Shown here: piece after piece, positions 41,803-52,345 of the stretch
How positions within the stretch are numbered: the stretch's first letter is position 1
Layout of the letters: each line of letters opens with the position of its first letter
Source: Verrucomicrobiota bacterium JB023
Lineage (GTDB): Bacteria > Verrucomicrobiota > Verrucomicrobiia > Verrucomicrobiales > Akkermansiaceae
Reading direction: 5' to 3'
Length of the DNA: 64,000 bases
Assembly: GCA_030673895.1 (NCBI GenBank)
Contig: JAUTCR010000066.1
Location: 1 to 64,000, forward strand
Notes under the pieces: model-generated
Told to the model about the DNA's origin: nothing
The model's input: the letters and a program-made list of their open reading frames with translations, nothing else
The model's database searches: none
Program-made: the position numbers and the translations under genes

Positions 41803-42363
41803 ATGAGAAAGCTGCTCACAATCACTTGGCTCGGCCTGGTGACCCTCTTCCTCTCCTCTTGCGTGACCGATACTGGCACCTTCATAGCCAAGGAGAGCCA
41901 AGGCTTCATCCCTGCCCTGTCCGCACCGGACCAGTTTGGCCGCCAGATTGCCCTGCGCCAACAGGCCGCCGCCAATGACTACCTTCTCGTCTTCTTCTAC
42001 CCCGAAGCCGATACCCCTGGCTGAGTGGCCCAAGTACAAGCGCTGCAGGCTGCAGCCGATGACCTCTCCGCACAAAAGATCAATCTGCTCGGCGTCTCCA
42101 TGGACCCGGTGCCCAAGCAACGGGCCTTTGCGGATAAGTTCAACATCACCTTTCCCCTCCTCTGTGACACCTCGGGCGAAATCTGCGATCAATTCAACGT
42201 CCCCCATCCGGCCGATAAGCCCTCCCGCTACTCCTTCCTCTTCCACAAGCAGCGCCTGATCTGGGCCGACCAGCGGGTGACTCCTGCCAAGCAGGCCGAG
42301 CACGTTCTCAAGGCAGTGAAAAAGCACCGCATAAAGGAGCGGAGCGGCGAAATGAATGGGTAA
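41803..42363 (+). CDS. Selenocysteine-containing peroxiredoxin lipoprotein (UGA recoded)
   Basis: 186 codons with an in-frame TGA at 42022-42024 (codon 74). Before it: a lipoprotein signal (lipobox LSSC, Cys20) and the AhpC/TSA strand LLVFFYPEADTPG. After it: VAQVQALQAA, LLGVSMDPVP, FPLLCDTSGEICDQF and YSFLFHKQRLIWADQRV, all normal peroxiredoxin (BCP/PrxQ-like) sequence in the same frame. The TGA sits exactly at the peroxidatic Cys of the PxxxTxxC motif, and a SECIS-like hairpin follows it. I therefore read it as Sec74. Cys121 and Cys128 could resolve the selenenic intermediate. Expected role: reduction of peroxides at the outer face of a membrane. A nonsense mutation is the alternative. Confidence 0.82.
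42025..42056 (+). promoter_or_regulatory. Bacterial SECIS-like hairpin after the UGA codon
   Basis: GCTGCA (42042-42047) and TGCAGC (42051-42056) form a perfect 6-bp stem with loop GGC. The first loop G is 23 bases after the UGA. Bacterial SECIS elements place a small G-containing apical loop about 16-37 bases after UGA, so spacing and loop both fit. Confidence 0.7.
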
Positions 42364-42410
42364 TTCGAAAACCCATTGACCCCACTGCCAGTGAGGGTCA
42401 ATCTCAGCCC

Positions 42411-43103
42411 ATGAAACATTGCGGTTTTGCAGCCTTGGCAGCGACCTCACTTCTCGTGAGCTGCGAATCTATCAGCACCACTCTCAATGAGCCGATCACC
42501 AGCGACTATGATCCGCTTGATGGTCCTGGTGTCCGTCTCCGCTCCGAGGGTGGCGGCGTGACCACTGCCGCCGCCGGGCCGGCCTATCAGCCCGGCCAAT
42601 GGGTGGAGGCTGCCATGCCGAACACCACCTTCTTCCGCCGTTACCCGAAGGGCTCGGCCACCGCTGATCGCATCCTCAAGACAGGCACCCCCGTCAAGGT
42701 CGTCTCGACCCGTGGCTCCCATGTGAAGGTCGAGCTCGAAAACGGCGAGGTCGGCTACGTGCCGAGTATCATGGTCGCGGAGCCCACCCTCTCTGGCCAA
42801 GACTCCACCCCATTCTTGCCCGAGCCACCCAATAGCCCGCTGCATAGCGCTCCTCCTTCCCTCCCGGATGCCGCCCCCGCGCCGCTGCAGGATACTGGAG
42901 ACTCGGTCATCCCTCCTCCCTCAAACTTCAGCCCGGCTCCCGTGGAGCCCCTCCCGGAGCCTGACGATACTAACGAGGTCCTCATCCCGACCTCACCTCC
43001 GGAAGCCCCGGCCTTACCGGAAAGCAGCTCGACATCGTTCGACGACACCATCCCTCCTCCGAGCAATCTGGACAATCTCGACCCAAGCTTTGGCATCGAG
43101 TAA
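42411..43103 (+). CDS. SH3-domain lipoprotein with Pro-rich tail
   Basis: 230 residues. The lipoprotein signal ends in LLVSC-ES. A bacterial SH3-like domain (about 55-125) contains GQWVEAAMPNTTFF, ILKTGTPVKVVSTRGSHVKV and NGEVGYVPSIMV. The last 100 residues are Pro/Ser/Glu-rich and contain two IPPPSN motifs, probably an unstructured spacer. It likely binds cell-wall peptides. Unclear link to neighbours; 47 bases after the peroxiredoxin stop. Confidence 0.75.
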   Translation: MKHCGFAALAATSLLVSCESISTTLNEPITSDYDPLDGPGVRLRSEGGGVTTAAAGPAYQPGQWVEAAMPNTTFFRRYPKGSATADRILKTGTPVKVVSTRGSHVKVELENGEVGYVPSIMVAEPTLSGQDSTPFLPEPPNSPLHSAPPSLPDAAPAPLQDTGDSVIPPPSNFSPAPVEPLPEPDDTNEVLIPTSPPEAPALPESSSTSFDDTIPPPSNLDNLDPSFGIE

Positions 43104-43146
43104 CTCACTCTCCGACAAAATCTTCTACACCAATGAAAATTGGTGA

Positions 43147-46866
<3,720 letters not shown>

Positions 46867-46916
46867 GCTCCATCGCCGGGGAAGACCGATTAGCCCCCAT
46901 TCATTCAGCACCCGCC

Positions 46917-46957
46917 AAGGGGAAGCTCGGCCGCAAGCCAAGCTTCCCCTTTTTCTT
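46917..46957 (+). terminator. Rho-independent terminator of the beta-galactosidase gene
   Basis: AAGGGGAAGCT (46917-46927) pairs perfectly over 11 bp with AGCTTCCCCTT (46941-46951), followed by TTTTCTTT. It lies 50 bases after the stop. Confidence 0.88.
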
Positions 46958-47161
46958 TGCCTTCCGGCCGCAGAAACAAGGCGGAGAAGCAATTTCCCTC
47001 ACGCGAAGAGCGTCTTACCGCCCTCTCCTTAAGCTCGCCCACCCCAACCGGTCGACATCGGGCAGGGCAAATCAACCCATCCTCAGCTCGCAAAGAGGAA
47101 AAACCGCTCTTCCCGACCCGCCCAATTCCCGCTATTCCTGAAAGCCTTCAAGCAACCGCTC

Positions 47162-48337
47162 ATGATTCTGCAACCCAATACCTCTCTTTCCGACCTCGCT
47201 GCGGACGCTCAAGCGCAGCTCAAACATCATTATGGCAAGGATGCCACCTTCGTTGCGGCTGCCCCTGGCCGCGTCAATCTTATCGGCGAGCACATCGACT
47301 ATTGCGATGGATTCGTCCTCCCCCTTGCCATCGAGCGTTACATCGTCATCGCGGCCGTGCCAAATGGCACAAGCCAAGTCCGCGCCCGCTCGGGCGATGC
47401 CGATGAGGCCGTCATCGACCTCTCGGAAAAAATGGCCATCAATGATCTCAAGTGGTCAAACTATCTCCGCGGCGTCATCGATGGCTTCCAAAAGCGAGGC
47501 CACGTCATCCCCGGCTTCGACGCCATCGTCGTCTCCAGCGTACCCACCGGCGGCGGCCTGTCCTCATCTGCCGCTCTCGAATGCGCGATGGCCACGCTCC
47601 TCGAGGCCATTGTCGATACCACCCTCGATACCAAGGAGAAGGCCCTCCTCGCGCAGAAGGCCGAGCACGAATTCGCCAACGTGCCCTGCGGCATCATGGA
47701 CCAGTTCGCATCCGCCTTTGGTAAGAAGGACCACCTCGTCCTCATCGATTGCCAGAGCGCCGAGCCCGAACTCGTCCCCTTCTCTAATCCCGATCTGGAA
47801 ATCATCGTCGCCAATACCTGCGTCTCCCACGACCTCTCGGATGGCGGGTACGCCGCCCGCCGACAAGACACCGAGGACGGCCTCGCCGCCATTGGCAAGG
47901 AGAGCTGGCGGGCCTGCACCATGGACGACGTGCTGGCAGCCAAAGACAAGATGAACGAACGCGTCTTCCGTCGCTCCCGCCACGTCGTTAGCGAGATTGC
48001 CCGCACCGTGCAAGCAGCCGAAGACTTCAAGAAGGATGAGTATGCCGACATCGGCCGCCTGATGAAGGAATCCCACGATTCCCTGCGCGACGACTTTGAG
48101 GTCTCCTGTCCGGAGCTCGACCTCATGGTTAAAATCGCCGAGGACCTGGGACTTGAGGGCGGCGTCCTCGGGGCCCGCATGACCGGTGGCGGCTTCGGTG
48201 GCTCCACCGTCACCCTCTGCCGGAAGGATCAAGCCCTCTCCATCGCCACCGCGCTGCATGAGCGCTACTTGGCCGAGACAGGGATCACGCCTCAAATCTT
48301 CGCCACCCGCCCGGCTCGCGGCGCCCACATTCTGTAA
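47162..48337 (+). CDS. galK: Galactokinase
   Basis: 391 residues. GHMP kinase: AAPGRVNLIGEHIDYCDGFV (galactokinase signature), PTGGGLSSSAALECAMA (ATP loop), NVPCGIMDQFASAFG, and GARMTGGGFGGSTVTL near the end. It phosphorylates galactose to galactose-1-phosphate, the first step of the Leloir pathway, matching the beta-galactosidase gene just upstream. A terminator separates the two, so galK probably has its own promoter. Confidence 0.95.
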   Translation: MILQPNTSLSDLAADAQAQLKHHYGKDATFVAAAPGRVNLIGEHIDYCDGFVLPLAIERYIVIAAVPNGTSQVRARSGDADEAVIDLSEKMAINDLKWSNYLRGVIDGFQKRGHVIPGFDAIVVSSVPTGGGLSSSAALECAMATLLEAIVDTTLDTKEKALLAQKAEHEFANVPCGIMDQFASAFGKKDHLVLIDCQSAEPELVPFSNPDLEIIVANTCVSHDLSDGGYAARRQDTEDGLAAIGKESWRACTMDDVLAAKDKMNERVFRRSRHVVSEIARTVQAAEDFKKDEYADIGRLMKESHDSLRDDFEVSCPELDLMVKIAEDLGLEGGVLGARMTGGGFGGSTVTLCRKDQALSIATALHERYLAETGITPQIFATRPARGAHIL

Positions 48338-48375
48338 GCCCTCTTTCTACCTGCAGAGGGCTCGCCAGGGCCCTC

Positions 48376-48753
48376 TCAGGCAGCCTGTTGCCGATAGCGG
48401 AAGGAGAGATGAATCCGCTGCGCATCATAGGCGCGATCCAAGCGGATCAGCTCAATCGCCTTCTCGCAATACTCGCGTAGGCTCCGGCTCTTGCCCAGCA
48501 TCACCGGGAGGAATTCGGCCTCCTCGCCATCCACCCGGACCGCAATCTCAAGGTTCTCTTCCAGCCAAATTCGCAAAGGCCGCAGACCTTCAGGCGAATG
48601 CATATCCTTCAGCAAGGAAAAGAAGCAGCCCACACATTGCCCGGGATGACCACGTTCCTTGAGGTTCTCCCGAATATCCAACAGCACATCCACACCCGCA
48701 GGTGTCTTGGGAATTGCATGGGCCAACAAGGTGTCGATTTCACTCCCCGTCAC
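48376..48753 (-). CDS. Hypothetical protein
   Basis: 125 residues from GTG 48753. I do not recognise a family. Features seen: a Cys pair in GQCVGCFFSLLKDMHS, acidic and Leu/Arg-rich helices, and no signal peptide. Its codon use is like its neighbours. A short helical protein of unknown role; convergent with galK and with nothing else informative around it. Confidence 0.5.
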   Translation of the reverse strand: MTGSEIDTLLAHAIPKTPAGVDVLLDIRENLKERGHPGQCVGCFFSLLKDMHSPEGLRPLRIWLEENLEIAVRVDGEEAEFLPVMLGKSRSLREYCEKAIELIRLDRAYDAQRIHLSFRYRQQAA

Positions 48754-48852
48754 GAGGATAGTGAAACGCTATTGAGACTCATTCGCAATTAAATTTTTCT
48801 AACCGACTTCACCATGGGGATTTCCCTGCCGTCCCAAGCAATCCCGTACGCA

Positions 48853-48885
48853 AAAAAGCCCGCCTTTTATTAGGCGAGCTTTTCT
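48853..48885 (-). terminator. Terminator of the small Cys-rich gene
   Basis: Arms AAAAGC-C-CGCCT and AGGCG-A-GCTTTT with one mismatch; on the minus strand the hairpin is followed by a T run. It lies 43 bases beyond the stop of the gene at 48928-49122. Confidence 0.65.
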
Positions 48886-48927
48886 TGGAAAGGGGCTAAC
48901 TACCCTTTCTTGAATGCCTGTTGGCCT

Positions 48928-49122
48928 TCACTTGCGCTCGAAGTCTCCGCACCAGTCATGCTCATTGGTGGTCGGGAAGCGCGATTCGATGCTCGTCTTG
49001 TCGTCGATCTCAAACACGATCGTTTGTGGAGCATGGCGACGGCACTCACCGGTTTCGGTTTCGAGAGCTTTCCAGTGGGCACAATTGTGACAGGTCTTGG
49101 TTTTGGTTTCGGTACTAGTCAT
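48928..49122 (-). CDS. Small Cys-rich (four-cysteine) protein
   Basis: 64 residues. The pattern is CHNCAHW, then GECRRHAP, then NEHDWCGDFERK: two Cys close together, one in the CRRHAP segment and one in WCG. This spacing is known from small hypothetical proteins that probably bind zinc or an Fe-S cluster. No signal peptide. The function is unknown. It has its own terminator. Confidence 0.7.
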   Translation of the reverse strand: MTSTETKTKTCHNCAHWKALETETGECRRHAPQTIVFEIDDKTSIESRFPTTNEHDWCGDFERK

Positions 49123-49366
49123 AGATTGGGGTTGATCGATTCAACCGCAACCTTACCTCGCATCAGGAAGGTCTCAAAGAAAAAGCGCGTTGAGAATCAG
49201 TCTCATTCCGTGACCCGAGAGGCAACCCTCCCACCAATCCCGGGCGACTCGGAATCCCTCCCCTTCTCCTCCCGCCCTTTATCCTCAAGGGCTCAATGCC
49301 GATGAAGAAGCAATTTTCGCGGTTTCCTCGTTTGACCTCCCCGCTCCAACCTGCCAAGCTCGCGCC

Positions 49367-49498
49367 ATGCTGAAGTCCATCGCTATCGCACTCATCGCAG
49401 CTCTTTGCCTCGGTTCTCTCACCTCTTGCACCCTCGTTCGCAGTGCGATCGGCATCCCGGTGCGCGTCCTTCAAGCCGCTGGACGCACCCTCCAGTAA
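49367..49498 (+). CDS. Very short lipoprotein
   Basis: 43 residues, too short for common ORF cut-offs. MLKSIAIALIAALCLGSLTS ends in the lipobox LTSC (Cys21), followed by TLVRSAIGIPVRVLQAAGR, an amphipathic helix. Short anchored peptides of this type resemble entericidin-like or small envelope lipoproteins, but the family cannot be named. Confidence 0.55.
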   Translation: MLKSIAIALIAALCLGSLTSCTLVRSAIGIPVRVLQAAGRTLQ

Positions 49499-49660
49499 GT
49501 GAGCCTGCTGCTCTAAGCACGCTTGTTGATTTTATCTAGCATTGCGGCTAGACGATGGCCACCTCATCCATCCTGGCAGTCCCTTGCCAAACCAAGCGTT
49601 CACCTTTCGAGCTCATCCACTGAACAGACCGGGCGACTCCGTCTCCCGAACCTTACTCGC

Positions 49661-49690
49661 TCCGGGTCCTTTCGACCCGGATTTTTTTTC
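49661..49690 (+). terminator. Strong rho-independent terminator
   Basis: TCCGGGTC (49661-49668) pairs perfectly with GACCCGGA (49674-49681), loop CTTTC, followed by eight T. The only + strand gene before it is the 43-residue lipoprotein ending 163 bases earlier. Confidence 0.88.
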
Positions 49691-50100
49691 CTTCGAGCTC
49701 TCGTTGAGTCAGATGACTCACTGATTTTCTGGGCTTCATCCATCTCGCCCCCCCTCCCAAGTCGACCTCTCGGGCCGCAGCAAGTGGCCTCATCCGCTAA
49801 GTAAAGTCTGTTAGAAAATTGAATCTCAGGCGGTTTTTCCAAAATTTTACCCTCTCCAGTCAGTGAGTTAGGCAATCCGGGACCCCTCTCCTCCCTCCAC
49901 GCCACTAAAATTTTTAGAATAGTGGAACAAACGGTCGCCATCACTTGTGCCACGAAGTTTTTTTTGACCCGAGAGGCCACTGCGCCAAAGTGACCACCCC
50001 AACCCGCAGGCCTCCAATTGTCGGGGCTTCAGCCCGCGACAAGATCAAAGTGTTGCAGCACGCACAGCCACCCCACCACAACATCTTGTATTGTGAATAA

Positions 50101-50123
50101 TTTGTTCATACTATATGAGCAAA
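50101..50123. promoter_or_regulatory. Operator-like palindrome upstream of nrdB
   Basis: TTTGTTCAT-ACTAT-ATGAGCAAA: arms match at 8 of 9 positions. It overlaps a second imperfect palindrome, TGAATAA-T-TTGTTCA. It is not a LexA box (spacing 9, not 4) and not a clear NrdR box. It lies about 120 bases before the nrdB start. Confidence 0.4.
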
Positions 50124-50242
50124 TTGAAATTGACCAAAAGTTCGAAAAACAGGTAGGATGGTAAAGTCCTCGCGAGCAAGTTTTTGCCACCTCTTTCCGG
50201 CTCCGGGGGCGCACCGAAAGACTCCCAAGCACCCCCATCATC

Positions 50243-51331
50243 ATGCCCGATACGACCACGATCCAAGTTGGAAACCGCACCTTCGTCCTCGACCGAGACA
50301 AAGCCGACGCAGCCATCGCGGCCAAGAGCGTCATCAATGGCAGGGACACCATGTTCTTCAATATTCTCCCCCTGAAATATCAGTGGGCCTACGACCTCTA
50401 CAAGACGATGAAGGCCAATCACTGGGAGCCGGAGGACATCCAGATGCAGACCGACATCCAGCAGTGGCGCAGCGATGACATCTCCGACGTGGAGCGCTGG
50501 ATCATCAAGATGGGGATCGGCTACTTTTCCGCCGCCGAGGGCATCGTCGGCGACAATATTCTTCACGTCGTGCGCGAGGTCGTCACCGCACCCGAGCTCA
50601 AGCTCGTCCTCGGCCGCCACGCCCACGAGGAGAACATCCACGCCGACTCCCTCGTCTACATGATTTCCTCCCTCGGCATCAACCCACACGAATGCGAGGC
50701 CATGTTTGAGGACATCCCCACCATCAAGGCCAAGAACAACTTCGTCGTCAGCAACTCCCGCGCTCTCCGTCGCGACATCGACCTCACCGTCACCGAGAAC
50801 AAGCAGGCCCTCGCCAAGAACATCTTCATGTTCGGCCAAGTGATGGAAGGCACCCAGTTCTACGGCCTCTTCGGCATGATTCTCAGCCTCTACCGCCAGA
50901 ACAAATTCCCCGGCATCGGCCAAATGTTCCGCTACACCCTCCGCGACGAGTCCAATCACATCGAGGTCTTCCGCAATCTCCTCAACACCCTCGTCACCGA
51001 GAACCCCGACATCTGGACCCCCGAGTTCCAGGAAGACCTTCGCCAGACCATGGCCGAAGGCATCCGCCTCGAAAAAGAGTTCATTCGCGACTGCCTCCCC
51101 GTCTCCGCCGTCGGACTCTCCGCCGAGGAATTCGAGCGCTACATCGACTACAACGGCAACCGCCGCCTCACCAACTGCCGTCTCGACCCTCTCAACGACA
51201 TCAACGAGAACCCCTTCCCTTGGCTCTCCGAATCGATGGACCTCAAGAAGGAACAGAACTTCTTCGAAGGCAAAGTCACCGAATACCAAAAAGCCTCCGC
51301 CCTCGCCGGCGCCGACGACGACGAACTCTAA
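50243..51331 (+). CDS. nrdB: Ribonucleotide reductase beta subunit, class Ic-like
   Basis: 362 residues. It makes the radical for class I reductase. Metal ligands: Glu99 in FSAAEGIVG (first ligand is Glu, not Asp), Glu130 and His133 in EENIHADSL, a Glu in QVMEGTQFYG, and Glu and His in RDESNHIEVF. The position of the usual radical Tyr is Leu137 (ENIHADSL), as in Chlamydia-type subunits where it is Phe. The protein therefore probably uses a Mn/Fe cofactor instead of a tyrosyl radical. nrdA lies 1 kb downstream on the same strand. Confidence 0.92.
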   Translation: MPDTTTIQVGNRTFVLDRDKADAAIAAKSVINGRDTMFFNILPLKYQWAYDLYKTMKANHWEPEDIQMQTDIQQWRSDDISDVERWIIKMGIGYFSAAEGIVGDNILHVVREVVTAPELKLVLGRHAHEENIHADSLVYMISSLGINPHECEAMFEDIPTIKAKNNFVVSNSRALRRDIDLTVTENKQALAKNIFMFGQVMEGTQFYGLFGMILSLYRQNKFPGIGQMFRYTLRDESNHIEVFRNLLNTLVTENPDIWTPEFQEDLRQTMAEGIRLEKEFIRDCLPVSAVGLSAEEFERYIDYNGNRRLTNCRLDPLNDINENPFPWLSESMDLKKEQNFFEGKVTEYQKASALAGADDDEL

Positions 51332-51375
51332 TTCCCACGGGATTGCCTCACCGAGGCATCCTCACCACTCGGTAG

Positions 51376-51396
51376 GGACGCCTCGCCGAGGCGTCC
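51376..51396. repeat. 21-bp palindrome (REP-like, copy 1)
   Basis: GGACGCCTCG-C-CGAGGCGTCC, perfect arms of ten. The larger shared unit, 31 bases from 51370 to 51400, is repeated at 55644-55674. Confidence 0.8.
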
Positions 51397-51475
51397 GCCA
51401 ACCGGACCGCGAGCTTCAGCTCGCCCCAGCGCAACAAGCCCCTACGCAATTCCAGCACCACAAGCCCAGTCACCT

Positions 51476-52138
51476 CTGAACCTCGCACTTCCAGTCTGTC
51501 TCAGTCTCACCCTCGCTGCCTGCTCCTCCAGCAAGCACCACCCCGACTTTGTCGCTCTCGACATCCCGCGTAGAAATGTCGAAATCTCGGAAACCGTCCC
51601 CGTCTTTTTCAGGCAAGAATCAACCACCCCCGCCAGCCTCGCCGAAGCAGCAAATCACTACATCGCTCTTGGGGAAACCAAGGCCGTCGCCAGCCTGAAA
51701 TCCCTCGAGACCCGACCCTTCGATACCGTCCACCCCATTGACCGATACGTTCTCGAGCGTCGAATCTGCTCGCTCTCCCTCCTTCTCTTTTCCGACCACA
51801 GCAAAACCTTGAGACGCCCTGGACTCGGAGCTCCCATGGCCAGCCTTCCAAAAAGCCGCTGGCCACTCGACCCCTTGGCAGAACAGGATGGCGTTTTCTT
51901 CATTCTAAATCCAGCAACGATCCTCACAGGCGTTCCAGAGCCATCCAGCCAGTATCTCGCCTACTGCCAAAGCGCAGGCAGCTTCCGCACCCACAAGCTC
52001 CTCGTTCCAACTCCGTTCCAGGAATCCGCCGCACTCCAATCCTTAATCAGCTCCAAGCGCTGGCAACAAGACTTGCCAAACGAAGGCCTCTTCCTCTCCG
52101 AAATCACCCTCAAGCAGCAACTTTCTCCCCCTAGTTAG
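51476..52138 (+). CDS. Lipoprotein-like ORF without an ordinary start codon
   Basis: The frame is open from the nrdB stop through 52138 and encodes LNLALPVCLSLTLAACSSSK (lipoprotein signal, lipobox LAAC), then about 190 residues of normal-looking protein, including FVALDIPRRNVEISETV, YIALGETKAVASLKSL and GVFFILNPATILTGVPEP. No ATG, GTG or TTG precedes the signal; the likeliest starts are CTG 51476 or ATT 51449. A REP-like palindrome lies about 80 bases upstream, so an insertion may have removed the original start. I do not recognise a family. The TTG at 51809 would give only the C-terminal half without the signal. Confidence 0.5.
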   Translation: MNLALPVCLSLTLAACSSSKHHPDFVALDIPRRNVEISETVPVFFRQESTTPASLAEAANHYIALGETKAVASLKSLETRPFDTVHPIDRYVLERRICSLSLLLFSDHSKTLRRPGLGAPMASLPKSRWPLDPLAEQDGVFFILNPATILTGVPEPSSQYLAYCQSAGSFRTHKLLVPTPFQESAALQSLISSKRWQQDLPNEGLFLSEITLKQQLSPPS

Positions 52139-52345
52139 AAAAATCCCCGTCAATCCGCGGTTCCCAACCGACTGACAAACTCCACCTCCAACTTGGCCTA
52201 AATCCCTCTAACAAAAACTCTCCGTCCAACCTCTCCCACCCACAGCCCAAGCCAGTCCTGCTCCCCCCGCAAAGCCCAAGACTGAAAACTGCAAACTGAA
52301 CGCTAACAAACTTTCGCCGCCAAACCTCTAAACCTCCTAACAACC

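Larger units (their letters stand above)
49499..50242. other. Intergenic region with terminator, possible small RNA and operator palindrome
   Basis: 744 bases without a convincing gene. A strong + strand terminator lies at 49661-49690. The 160 bases before it hold several short inverted arms (for example CTAG...CTAG near 49540 and GTTCA...TGAAC near 49600) and could be a small RNA. A palindrome at 50101-50123 precedes nrdB. The remainder shows nothing. Confidence 0.4.

Noticed and set aside
50060-50123. NrdR boxes before nrdB
   Set aside because: Partial similarity only (ACTATAT core once); no pair with the usual spacing and sequence.
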